27,951 nucleotides of DNA from DASSUW01 sp035717845 (GTDB lineage: Bacteria > Actinomycetota > Thermoleophilia > Solirubrobacterales > Solirubrobacteraceae), in assembly GCA_035717845.1 (NCBI GenBank), contig DASTIC010000066.1, positions 1 to 27,951 on the forward strand. Direction: 5' to 3'. The notes under the pieces are model-generated. The model saw only the letters and a program-made list of their open reading frames with translations, did not search any database and was not told where the DNA came from. Position 1 is the first letter of the stretch. The number at the start of each line of letters is the position of its first letter. Below, piece after piece: positions 1-7,485 of the stretch. Made by a program: the position numbers and the translations under genes.

Positions 1-533
1 CCGCCCGGCTCGGCCTCGCCGGCGTGCTCGTGGCCGCGGCGCTCGCGGCCGGCGACACGGCGCGCGACGACAAGAGCAACGTGCGCGACGTGGCGGAGGC
101 CATCGCCCCGAGCCTTCGGCCGGGCGACCTCGTCGTGTCCACCCAGCCCGAGCAGGTCTCGGTGCTCGCGTACTACCTGCCGTCCGGCCTGCGCTTCGCG
201 ACGCTGACCGGGGCGCAGCCGGACTCCGGCGTCACCGACTGGCGCGACGGGCCCGAGCGCCTGCGCGAAGCGACGCCGGAGAAGGACCTGGGGCCGCTGC
301 TCGACCGGCTGCGCCCCGGCCAGCGGCTGGCGCTGGTAGCGCCGATCATCTTCGACCTCGACCGCTGGCAGGCGCCGTGGACGGAGCTCGTCCGCATGCG
401 CTCCGGCGAGTGGCAGCAGTACGTGTCCAACGACCGCCGCTTCGCCACGAGCGCGGTCGAGCCGCTGCTGCCGATGAAGGAGCGCCGCCCGAACCCCGTC
501 CAGGCGACGGTCTACGTCAAGACGAGCGGCTGA
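1..533 (+). CDS. C-terminal part of a membrane glycosyltransferase-like protein (partial)
   Basis: The reading frame is open through the left edge (first full codon at position 3) and stops at 531-533, leaving about 176 residues. It starts with the end of a hydrophobic segment (LAGVLVAAALAAG). A soluble domain follows: a region like 'NVRDVAEAIAPSLRPGDLVV', a 'YYLP' motif, and a core that speaks of a periplasmic/extracellular fold. This pattern (last membrane helix, then a nucleotide-fold-like soluble tail) is typical of GT39/ArnT-type polyprenol-phosphate-sugar transferases that act on the outer face of the membrane. The catalytic part lies outside the window, so the family is inferred from the tail only. 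A sugar-nucleotide-mutase-like flavoprotein lies nearby at 2858, which fits a surface-glycan role. The last 17 bases overlap the convergent histidine kinase gene. Confidence 0.55.
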   Translation, partial: ARLGLAGVLVAAALAAGDTARDDKSNVRDVAEAIAPSLRPGDLVVSTQPEQVSVLAYYLPSGLRFATLTGAQPDSGVTDWRDGPERLREATPEKDLGPLLDRLRPGQRLALVAPIIFDLDRWQAPWTELVRMRSGEWQQYVSNDRRFATSAVEPLLPMKERRPNPVQATVYVKTSG

Positions 534-1995
534 GCTGGGGGCGGGCGGGGCGCGCCGGCGCGTCCGGCTCGGCGGCCGGGAGCAGCAGCTCGAAGCAGGC
601 GCCCGGCGGATCGTCCTCGACCAGCCGGAGCGAGCCGCCCATGCGCTCGGCCAGCTCGCGGCCGATCGCCAGCCCGAGCCCGAAGCCGCTCTCGGAGGCG
701 GCGGCGCGGCCGCGGTGGAAGCGCTCGAACACGTGCTCGCGCTCCTCGGCCGGGATCCCCGGCCCGCGGTCCGCGACCCTGACCCCGGCGCGGCCGTCGT
801 GCACCGCGGTGTCGAGCACGATCGGCTCGCCGGCCGGCCCGTAGCGGAGGGCGTTGTCGAGCAGGATCCGCACCACGCGCGCGACCGCGTCCGGGTCGCC
901 GCGGCCCCAGCAGCCGTCGGCCGGAGGGTGCACGCGCAGGTCGACGTCGCGCTCGCGGGCGCGCAGCTCGAACTCGGCGGCCACCGCGCGCGCGAGCTCG
1001 CCGAGCTCCACCGGCTCCGAGCGCAGCTGCACGGCGGCATCGAGCCGGCTGAGGTCGAGCAGCTCGCCGGCCAGCGCCGACAGCCGGCGCAGCTCGCGCC
1101 GCGCGTTGGTGACCTGGAGCTGCGCGTCCTCGATGTCGAGGCCGCCGTCGCGCAGGTCCTCGGCCAGCAGCTCCATCGTGCCCTGAAGCATCGTCAGCGG
1201 CGTCCGCAGCTCGTGCGAGGCGGTGGACACGAACGACCGCCGCGCCACCTCCTGGCGGCGCAGCTCCTCCTGCATGCGGGCGAGCGCGAGCGCGAGGTCG
1301 CCCACCTCGTCGCGCCCGCTGTCGCGCGGGGCCGGCGCGTCCGGGCCCTCCTTGGTGATCCGCAGGGCGGCGGCGCGCAGGCGGGCGAGCCGGCGCAGCA
1401 GCGTGCCCGAGAGCGTGATCGCGAGCGCGATGGCGACCAGCAGGCCGACGCCGGCGCCGGCGAGCAGCGCGTTGCGGACCTGGTCGGCGGCCGCCACCAC
1501 CTCGGTCAGGCGCCGCTCGGCGACGAGCACGCCGTCGGTGTGCGGCGCCTCGTTGCGCAGCCGCAGCGCGATCGTGACCTTGTCCCCGTCGAACTTGGTG
1601 ACGGTGCGGTCCTCGCGGATCGCGGTCAGCGCGGCGATCGTCGCGTCGCGGGTGGTCGAGGGCGTGAAGTCGGAGTCGTAGCCGAACTCGGGCAGCGCGC
1701 TCGGGTCGTCGTCGGCGTCGACGAGCACGCGGGTGTCGACGCGCTGGCGGAGGTCGAACGAGGCCTGGCTGACGCGCGACAGCCGCTCCGGCTCCTCGTA
1801 GCGCAGCGCGTCGCCGAAGTCCGCCGCGCTGGCCAGCAGCGCGTCGTTGAGGGTCTCCACGCTCTGGTCGCGCAGCTGGGTCTGGAGCGGGCCGAGGACG
1901 ATCGCGCCGACTACCGCGAGCGTCAGCATGCTGGTCACTACGAACGCGACCAGGAGGCGCCCGCGCAGGCCGCCGCGGGTGAGCTTCTCTCTCAT
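517..1995 (-). CDS. Sensor histidine kinase, two-component system
   Basis: Membrane histidine kinase of 492 residues that would phosphorylate the adjacent response regulator. Visible order: short basic N-terminus, membrane helix 1 (about 13-36), extracytoplasmic sensor region (about 37-174), membrane helix 2 (about 175-199), HAMP linker (to about 255), HisKA with phospho-acceptor H261 in SHELRTPL, and an ATPase domain with N381 (LLDNALRYG), the DRGPG box at 409-413 and the GFGLGLAIGR box near 437. All catalytic boxes are intact. I chose the ATG at 1995 because the helix then starts after about a dozen residues, as is usual. An in-frame ATG at 2037 would add 14 residues encoded inside a hairpin. 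It lies 67 bases after the regulator gene on the same strand, so the two form an operon. The signal sensed is unknown; the sensor domain matches nothing I recognise. Confidence 0.93.
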   Translation of the reverse strand: MREKLTRGGLRGRLLVAFVVTSMLTLAVVGAIVLGPLQTQLRDQSVETLNDALLASAADFGDALRYEEPERLSRVSQASFDLRQRVDTRVLVDADDDPSALPEFGYDSDFTPSTTRDATIAALTAIREDRTVTKFDGDKVTIALRLRNEAPHTDGVLVAERRLTEVVAAADQVRNALLAGAGVGLLVAIALAITLSGTLLRRLARLRAAALRITKEGPDAPAPRDSGRDEVGDLALALARMQEELRRQEVARRSFVSTASHELRTPLTMLQGTMELLAEDLRDGGLDIEDAQLQVTNARRELRRLSALAGELLDLSRLDAAVQLRSEPVELGELARAVAAEFELRARERDVDLRVHPPADGCWGRGDPDAVARVVRILLDNALRYGPAGEPIVLDTAVHDGRAGVRVADRGPGIPAEEREHVFERFHRGRAAASESGFGLGLAIGRELAERMGGSLRLVEDDPPGACFELLLPAAEPDAPARPARPQLSRSS

Positions 1996-1996
1996 C

Positions 1997-2060
1997 CTGA
2001 ATCCACCCATCCCCGCGGCGCCTCGCCGCCGTGGCATCCACGGATCATGGGTGGATCCAG
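1997..2060 (-). promoter_or_regulatory. Extended hairpin between response regulator and kinase genes
   Basis: The arms 1997-2010 (CTGAATCCACCCAT) and 2047-2060 (ATGGGTGGATCCAG) are complementary at 13 of 14 positions, with 36 bases between. The interior can fold further: a GTGG/CCAC stem at 2031-2041, or an alternative GC-rich stem around 2013-2034. On the transcript the structure starts 2 bases after the regulator stop and ends one base before the kinase ATG. It could therefore hide the kinase ribosome-binding region or tune the regulator-to-kinase ratio. No run of T follows, so it is not a standard intrinsic terminator. Confidence 0.55.
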
Positions 2061-2062
2061 GA

Positions 2063-2788
2063 TCATGGCTCCCGGAACCGGTACCCGCGGCCGGGGACGG
2101 TGAGGATGAGCGAGGGCTGGTCGGGCCGGGCCTCGAGCTTCTCGCGCAGGTGGCGGATGTGGACGTCGATCGCCCGCGGGTCGCGGTAGGCGCTGTCGCC
2201 CCAGATCGAGCGCAGCAGCTCCTGGCGGTTGAACGCGTGCCCGGGCCGCGACATCAGGCGGGCGATCAGCTCGTACTCGCTGAACGTGAGCCGAATCGGA
2301 TTGCCGTCGACGGCCACGCGCCGCTCGTCCTGGTCGATCGTCACCGGCCCCACCCGCAGGCTGCCCTCGACCACGCGCCCGTGGGCACGGCGCAGCACGG
2401 CGCGGATCCGGCTGCGCAGCTCGGCGAGCCCGAACGGCTTGGTCACGTAGTCGTCGGCCCCCGCCTCGAGCCCCTGGACGGCGTCGGCCTCGCTGTCGAG
2501 CGCCGTCAGCATGATGATCGGGACGACGTCGCGCCGGCCGCGCAGGAGGCGCGCCACGTCGTGCCCGGTGGGGCCGGCGCCGAGCGCCACGTCGAGCAGC
2601 ACGACGTCGTACGGCCGCCCGGCGGCGGCGTCGAGCGCTGCCTGGCCGTCGGCCACGGCGGTCACGCGATGCCCCTCGCGCTCGAACGAGCGGGTGAGCA
2701 TCTCGCGCAGCGGCCGGTCGTCGTCCACCAGCAGGATGTCGAGCGTCGAGGCGGTCTGCACCGGGGCAGAGAGTAGTGCCCGGCCCAT
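2063..2788 (-). CDS. OmpR/PhoB-family response regulator
   Basis: DNA-binding response regulator of 241 residues. Receiver domain (about 17-130): acidic pocket D22-D24, phospho-acceptor D66 in VVLLDVAL, T95 and K117 in the VTKPFG loop. The C-terminal winged helix (about 142-240) has the family signatures FSEYELIARLMSRPG, IDVHIRHLREKLE and VPGRGYRF. All residues needed for phosphorylation are present. It is the first gene of the two-gene operon with the kinase. It is transcribed divergently from the flavoprotein gene at 2858, with 69 bases between. No good ribosome-binding site precedes the ATG at 2788, and about 15 residues precede the receiver's first strand, so the true start could be slightly further in. 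The direct repeat at 2791-2816 just upstream is a plausible self-regulatory site. Confidence 0.95.
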   Translation of the reverse strand: MGRALLSAPVQTASTLDILLVDDDRPLREMLTRSFEREGHRVTAVADGQAALDAAAGRPYDVVLLDVALGAGPTGHDVARLLRGRRDVVPIIMLTALDSEADAVQGLEAGADDYVTKPFGLAELRSRIRAVLRRAHGRVVEGSLRVGPVTIDQDERRVAVDGNPIRLTFSEYELIARLMSRPGHAFNRQELLRSIWGDSAYRDPRAIDVHIRHLREKLEARPDQPSLILTVPGRGYRFREP

Positions 2789-2790
2789 CA

Positions 2791-2816
2791 GTTAAGGGCT
2801 GTTAGGAGGGCTTAAC
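2791..2816. promoter_or_regulatory. Candidate response-regulator operator
   Basis: GTTAAG (2791) and GTTAGG (2801) form a 10-bp-spaced direct repeat. A CTTAAC at 2811 makes the block a dyad with GTTAAG. OmpR-family regulators usually bind direct repeats with one helical turn of spacing. The site lies directly upstream of the response regulator and within the short divergent region shared with the flavoprotein gene. The assignment is by pattern and position only. Confidence 0.35.
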
Positions 2817-2857
2817 GGCAGGCCGGATTCCGCCGGGGAGCGGGCAAGGATGAGGCC

Positions 2858-4378
2858 ATGTCGACCCTTGATTTCGAACCCACTCGCCGCCGGTTCGGGC
2901 GGGAGGGGACCGACCGTCCCGTCGCCGTGCTCGGCGGCGGCCCGGCCGGCCTGACGGCCGGCTACCTGCTCGCCAAGCAGGGCCGTCCCGTCATCGTCTT
3001 CGAGGCGGAGGACCAGGTTGGCGGAATCGCCAAGACCGAGGTGCGTGACGGCTATCGCTTCGACCTCGGCGGCCACCGCTTCTTCACCAAGTCCAAGGAA
3101 GTGGACGACCTCTGGCATGAGGTCATGCGCGAGGAGTTCCTCAAGCGCCCGCGGATGTCGCGCATCTACTGGAACGGCAAGTTCCTCGACTACCCGCTGA
3201 ACGGGATGGACGTCGTGAAGAAGCTCGGCCCGATCGAGCTCATGCGCGCCGGCCTTTCGTACCTGTGGGCGGCGGCCAAGCCCAAGGGCCGTGAGGAGAA
3301 CTTCGAGCAGTGGGTCTCCAACCGCTTCGGCAAGCGGCTCTACCAGCACTTCTTCAAGACCTACACCGAGAAGGTGTGGGGCGTGCCGACCACCGAGCTG
3401 CGCTCCGAGTGGGCGGCCCAGCGGATCAAGGGGCTCTCGTTCTTCTCCGCCGCCAAGGCCGCGTTCTTCGGCAACAAGGGCAACAAGATCAAGTCGCTGA
3501 TCTCCGAGTTCCACTACCCGCGCTTCGGCCCCGGCCAGATGTGGGAGACGATGGCCGACGAGATCATCGCGGCGGGCGGCGAGGTGCGCCTCAACACGCC
3601 GGTCACGAAGCTCGAGGTCCGCGACGGCCAGATCGAGGCGATCGAGGCCGGCGGCGAGCGCATCGAGCCCAGCCACGTCATCTCCTCGCTCCCGCTGCGG
3701 GCGACCGTCGGCATGGCCGGCGCCGCCGCCTCCGGCGAGGTCCAGGCCGCGGCCCGCGGCCTGCGCTACCGCGACTTCCTGACCGTCGCGCTGGTGATCG
3801 ACGGGGAGGACCTGTTCCCGGACAACTGGATCTACATCCACGACCCGAGCGTGCGCGTGGGCCGGATCCAGAACTTCCGCTCCTGGAGCCCGTGGATGGT
3901 GCCCGACCAGTCGAAGGCGTCGGTCGGCCTGGAGTACTTCTGCTTCAGCGGCGACGACCTGTGGGAGATGGACGACGACAAGCTCGTCGAGCTGGCCAAG
4001 CAGGAGCTCGCCCAGCTCGGGCTCGCAGACCCGGACAAGGTCGAGAAGGGCTACGTCACCCGCGTCCCGCTCGCCTACCCGATGTATGACGCCGACTACA
4101 GCGAGCGCGTGGACTCGATCCGCGGCTGGCTCGAGGGCATCGGCAACCTGATCCAGGTCGGCCGCAACGGCCTGCACCGCTACAACAACTCGGACCACTC
4201 GATGTTGACGGCGATGCGCGCGGTGGAGAACATCACCGCGAACGCGCGGCACGACATCTGGGAGGTCAACGCCGAGTCCGTGTACCACGAGGAGACGGTG
4301 GCCGACGAGCACCCCTACAAGCGCGCTCCCGAGACGCGCGCGATGCGGGAGCCGCTGGCCGACGCTCCGGTTTCCTGA
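2858..4378 (+). CDS. FAD/NAD(P)-dependent oxidoreductase, UDP-galactopyranose-mutase/protoporphyrinogen-oxidase-like
   Basis: A 506-residue flavoprotein. The Rossmann FAD-binding motif is near the N-terminus (VLGGGPAGLTAGYLLAKQG, about 24-42), followed by EAEDQVGG and the GYRFDLGGHRFF signature of the amine-oxidase/UDP-galactopyranose-mutase superfamily. The C-terminal flavin-contacting motif is around GRNGLHRYNNSDHSM. Members of this subgroup are often encoded beside membrane glycosyltransferases and are thought to act on activated sugars for cell-surface glycans, but their substrates are mostly unproven. The glycosyltransferase-like gene at the left edge supports that context. The start has GGATGAGG a few bases upstream. 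The gene is single and ends in front of a strong terminator at 4522. The fold is secure and the substrate unknown. Confidence 0.85.
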   Translation: MSTLDFEPTRRRFGREGTDRPVAVLGGGPAGLTAGYLLAKQGRPVIVFEAEDQVGGIAKTEVRDGYRFDLGGHRFFTKSKEVDDLWHEVMREEFLKRPRMSRIYWNGKFLDYPLNGMDVVKKLGPIELMRAGLSYLWAAAKPKGREENFEQWVSNRFGKRLYQHFFKTYTEKVWGVPTTELRSEWAAQRIKGLSFFSAAKAAFFGNKGNKIKSLISEFHYPRFGPGQMWETMADEIIAAGGEVRLNTPVTKLEVRDGQIEAIEAGGERIEPSHVISSLPLRATVGMAGAAASGEVQAAARGLRYRDFLTVALVIDGEDLFPDNWIYIHDPSVRVGRIQNFRSWSPWMVPDQSKASVGLEYFCFSGDDLWEMDDDKLVELAKQELAQLGLADPDKVEKGYVTRVPLAYPMYDADYSERVDSIRGWLEGIGNLIQVGRNGLHRYNNSDHSMLTAMRAVENITANARHDIWEVNAESVYHEETVADEHPYKRAPETRAMREPLADAPVS

Positions 4379-4521
4379 GTCAGGATCCGGACTTGTGGAC
4401 GCATGTTTGATGGTTCGCGCCGCGCGCTGCTGACAGTCTGAGCATTGTCTGGAGGGCGTACGGATTCCGGGCCGCAAGAGTGGCCCACTCACGGAGGAGG
4501 CGCGAAGGATTCGCTTTGAAG

Positions 4522-4557
4522 CGGCCGGTTGGCGAGAGCCACCCGGCCGTTTCTCTT
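4522..4557 (+). terminator. Intrinsic terminator with GNRA-type loop
   Basis: The arms 4522-4533 (CGGCCGGTTGGC) and 4538-4549 (GCCACCCGGCCG) pair at 11 of 12 positions around a GAGA tetraloop. They are followed by TTTCTCTT. It probably ends transcription from the flavoprotein gene, about 145 bases after its stop. The stretch 4379-4521 between them holds only small hairpins, for example GCGAA/TTCGC at 4502-4514, and no gene that I recognise. Confidence 0.7.
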
Positions 4558-4583
4558 CGGGGCGCCCGGGTACGCCCGTGGGC

Positions 4584-4916
4584 ATGGGGGAACGAGACAC
4601 GCACAGCGCGCAGGACGCCGCTCAGCAGCAGGAGCAGGACGTCGAGCAGGCCAAGGACGAGCTGCACGAGCTCGAGGAGGGCGACCCGCCCGAGAAGCTC
4701 GAGGACTGGCCCGAGGGCAAGGCCAAGTACCTGACCTACGGCGGGCCCGAGGGCAGCGCCGGCTACGACGAGGGGCCCACCCGCAAGCTCGGCCCGTCCT
4801 CGCTCGAGCACCACGAGGACGGCTCGGTGAGCATCGAGGGCGAGAAGGTCGACGACCCCGAGCAGTACAAGGCCGAGCCGATCCCCGGCAGCCCGGCTCG
4901 CGACAGCGACGACTAG
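4584..4916 (+). CDS. Small acidic hypothetical protein
   Basis: A 110-residue, highly charged, hydrophilic protein without membrane helices or signal peptide. The first 35 residues are Gln/Glu/Asp-rich and likely helical (QQQEQDVEQAKDELHELEEG). A middle part follows with Gly/Pro/Tyr motifs (WPEGKAKYLTYGGPEG, YDEGPTRKLGPS) and a DGSVSIEGE turn. The absence of Cys and the many acidic residues suggest a soluble, perhaps partly disordered protein. I do not recognise a characterised family. ATG 4584 is preferred; a GTG at 4578 would add two residues. It follows the terminator at 4522, so it probably has its own promoter, and ends 56 bases before the large regulator gene. GC-rich codon usage and the ordered repeat-free sequence support real coding. 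Confidence 0.6.
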   Translation: MGERDTHSAQDAAQQQEQDVEQAKDELHELEEGDPPEKLEDWPEGKAKYLTYGGPEGSAGYDEGPTRKLGPSSLEHHEDGSVSIEGEKVDDPEQYKAEPIPGSPARDSDD

Positions 4917-4972
4917 CTCCCCGGCCGTTCCAGCCGCCCCGGCGACGCTGGTAGCGTTGCCCGCGAGAGGCT

Positions 4973-7435
4973 ATGGAGCTCCGGGTGCTCGGCCCGTTCG
5001 AGGTCACCGACGGCACCGCACCGCTCGCGCTCGGTGGCCGCAAGCCGCGCGCGCTGCTGGCCCGCCTCGCGCTCGAGGCCAACCGGACCGTCGCGGTCCA
5101 GCGGCTCGTGGACGACCTGTGGGGCGACGAGGTCCCGGACTCGGCGCCCAAGATGGTGCAGATCTACGTCTCGCAGCTGCGCAAGGTGCTGCCCGAGGGC
5201 GTGCTCCGCACCCGGGCGCCCGGGTACGCGATCGAGGTCGCGCCCGAGGCGGTCGACGCGACGCGCTTCGCCGCCCTGCGGGCGGAGGGCCGCGCGGCGC
5301 TGGCCGCCGGTGACCCGCAGGCTGCCTCCGAGCGGCTGCGGGAGGCGCTCGCGCTGTGGCGGGGCCCGGCGCTGGCCGAGTTCTCCGAGCCGTTCGCGGG
5401 CGCCGAGGCGGCCCACCTCGAGGAGCTGCGCCTCGTCTGCCTGGAGGAGCGCATCGAGGCGGACATCGCATGCGGGCGCCAGGCCGACGTCGTGGGAGAG
5501 CTCGAGGCGCTGGTGGCCCGCCATCCGCTGCGGGAGTCGCTGCACCGTCACCTGACGCTGGCGCTCTACCGGGCGGGCCGCCAGGCCGATGCGCTCGCCG
5601 CCTACGAGCGGTTCCGCCGGCGGCTCGACGAGGAGCTCGGGATCGAGCCGTCGCCACTGCTGAAGGCCCTCCAGCTGGCGATCCTCAAGCAGGACAGCAG
5701 CCTCGAGATCGAGGCGCCCCGGCGCAACGGCTCCCGCGCGCCGCGCCGCGGCGACCGCTTCGTCGGCCGCGAGCGTGAGCTCGGCCGGCTCGTCGCCGCG
5801 CTCGGGGCCGCGGAGGCGGGCGCCGGCACGACCTGCTTCGTCGCCGGCCCGGCCGGCATCGGCAAGACCCGCCTGACCGCCGAGCTCGCGGAGGTGGCGG
5901 GCGCCCGCGGCGTGACGGTGCTCTCGGGGCGCTGCATCCAGCTCGTCGGCACCGGCCTGCCGTACCTGCCGTTCGTCGACGCGATGCGGGCGGTCTGCGA
6001 GTGGCCGGACCCGGGCACACGGCTCGCGGCGGCCGGCTCGCGGCTGGCGCTCTTCGAGGAGGTGCTGCGCGAGCTCGACGCCGTCGCCCCGGCGCTGATC
6101 GTGCTCGAGGATCTCCAGTGGGCCGACGCCTCCACGCTGGACCTCGTCGCCTTCCTCGACCATGCCATCGACGGGCACCGCCTCCTCGTCGTCGGCACCT
6201 ACCGCAGCGAGGAGGTCCACCCCGGCGATCCCGTCCGCCGCATCGACGCCGAGACGCTGGTGCTCGAGCCGCTCTCGCCCGGCGACATCGGCGCGCTGCT
6301 GGCAGCGCGCAGCGAGACGCCGATCTCCGCCGAGCTGCGACGGGCGATCGCCGCCCGCTCGGAGGGGAACCCGCTGTTCGCGCGCGAGCTGCTCGCGGCG
6401 TCGGCCCGCGGCGAGACCGCGGTCCCGGAGGCGCTGCGCGACCTCCTGCTCGGATACGTGGCCCGGCTCGGCCCCGACGGGCGGACCGTCCTGCGCGTCG
6501 CCGCGGCGGCCGGCCGCGACGCGTCGTACGGCCTGCTGGCCGCCGTCGTGCCGCTCGGCGAGCTGGAGCTCGCGGGCGCGCTGCGGGAGGCGGTCGAGCA
6601 CGACGTGCTGGTCCCCGACCAGCTGGGCGGCACGTTCCGCTTCCGGCACGCGCTGTTCGCGGAGGCCGTCTACGGCACGCTGCTGCCGGGCGAGCGCGAG
6701 GTGCTGCACGAGCGCCTCGCCCGGGCGCTGACCGAAGAGCCGCTGCTGGCGACCAGCGGCGCCGCCGCCGGCGAGGCCGCCCACCACTGGGTCGCCGCCG
6801 GGCGGCCCGCGGAGGCGCTCGAGGCGTCGCTGAGGGCCGCGCGCGAGGCCGAGCGCGTCGCGGGGCTGACCGAGGCACTGCGCCACGTCGAGCGCGTGCT
6901 CGAGCTGTGGGCCCAGGTCCCGGCCGCCGAGGAGCTGTCGGGCGTGGCGCTGCCCTCCGTCCTGGCCTGGGCCGCGGAGCTGGGGCGCGAGGACGGTGGA
7001 AGCCCGGGCTCGCTGGCCATCGCCGAGGCCCGCCGCCTGTACCCGACGGCCGTCGTGCTGGAGAGCCTGGCCGTCCAGCAGACGCGGGCGTTCGACGAGG
7101 CGGCGCTGGATGCCCTGCGAGCCGCCAACGAGCGGCTGCGGGCGGCCGCCGGCGACCCGGAGGCGGCCAGCACGGCGGACGACGACTTCCACCGGGCGCT
7201 CACCGCGCCGAGCGGCAACGCGCACCTGCTGGCCGCCCTCGAGCCGATCAAGCAGGCCCTCCTGCGCTACGAGCAGGTCTACATGCGCGAACCCGAGCGC
7301 GTCGAGCGCTCCGTCGCCCAGCACGCGGAGATCATCGAGGCGCTCGAGCGTGGCGACCACGCCGGGGCGGCGCAGCTGCTGCGCCAGAACCTGGGGCGCG
7401 GCCTGCCGGACCTCAGGGCCGAGCTCGAGGGCTGA
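4973..7435 (+). CDS. SARP-type regulator: BTAD + AAA ATPase + C-terminal FCD-like domain
   Basis: A large transcriptional regulator of 820 residues. The N-terminal winged helix (about 1-85; RALLARLALEAN, IYVSQLRKVLP) and bacterial transcriptional activator domain (about 95-240) are those of the AfsR/SARP family. A STAND-like ATPase follows with Walker A G292-T299 (GPAGIGKT) and Walker B ending E379-D380, then a helical region. The last about 125 residues (685-810) do not look like the usual TPRs. They carry the FCD ligand-binding pattern of GntR/FadR regulators: LYPTAVVLESLAV, D736-x3-H740 (DDDFHRAL), SGN, H784 in QHAEIIEALERGD. The final His of metal-binding FCD domains is Asn here (N806). 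It opens a six-gene plus-strand cluster, and is 50 bases from the OsmC gene. It probably controls the cluster in response to a small, perhaps carboxylate, ligand. The ligand is an inference. Confidence 0.88.
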   Translation: MELRVLGPFEVTDGTAPLALGGRKPRALLARLALEANRTVAVQRLVDDLWGDEVPDSAPKMVQIYVSQLRKVLPEGVLRTRAPGYAIEVAPEAVDATRFAALRAEGRAALAAGDPQAASERLREALALWRGPALAEFSEPFAGAEAAHLEELRLVCLEERIEADIACGRQADVVGELEALVARHPLRESLHRHLTLALYRAGRQADALAAYERFRRRLDEELGIEPSPLLKALQLAILKQDSSLEIEAPRRNGSRAPRRGDRFVGRERELGRLVAALGAAEAGAGTTCFVAGPAGIGKTRLTAELAEVAGARGVTVLSGRCIQLVGTGLPYLPFVDAMRAVCEWPDPGTRLAAAGSRLALFEEVLRELDAVAPALIVLEDLQWADASTLDLVAFLDHAIDGHRLLVVGTYRSEEVHPGDPVRRIDAETLVLEPLSPGDIGALLAARSETPISAELRRAIAARSEGNPLFARELLAASARGETAVPEALRDLLLGYVARLGPDGRTVLRVAAAAGRDASYGLLAAVVPLGELELAGALREAVEHDVLVPDQLGGTFRFRHALFAEAVYGTLLPGEREVLHERLARALTEEPLLATSGAAAGEAAHHWVAAGRPAEALEASLRAAREAERVAGLTEALRHVERVLELWAQVPAAEELSGVALPSVLAWAAELGREDGGSPGSLAIAEARRLYPTAVVLESLAVQQTRAFDEAALDALRAANERLRAAAGDPEAASTADDDFHRALTAPSGNAHLLAALEPIKQALLRYEQVYMREPERVERSVAQHAEIIEALERGDHAGAAQLLRQNLGRGLPDLRAELEG

Positions 7436-7485
7436 TTTACCGGAGCGCTACCGGGCGGCAACCGGGTGCCGCTTGGCTGCCGGGC

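Noticed and set aside
4505..4535. CGCTTTGAAGCG near 4512-4523 resembles the anticodon arm of a serine tRNA (TGA).
   Set aside because: The anticodon loop is too short, and no T-arm (GGTTCAAATCC-type) or acceptor stem can be paired. The hairpin next to it is a terminator.
4913..7360. An 815-codon open frame on the minus strand opposite the SARP regulator, and other long antisense frames such as 512-2041, 2792-4600, 9428-11575 and 24149-26806.
   Set aside because: These are low-complexity Arg/Ala/Gly/Pro-rich shadows produced by very high GC content. The plus- or minus-strand partner in each case has clear conserved domains.
7455..7472. GCGGCA/TGCCGC hairpin between the SARP regulator and the OsmC gene as an attenuator.
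   Set aside because: A short 6-bp stem with no downstream T-run; not distinguishable from background in this composition.
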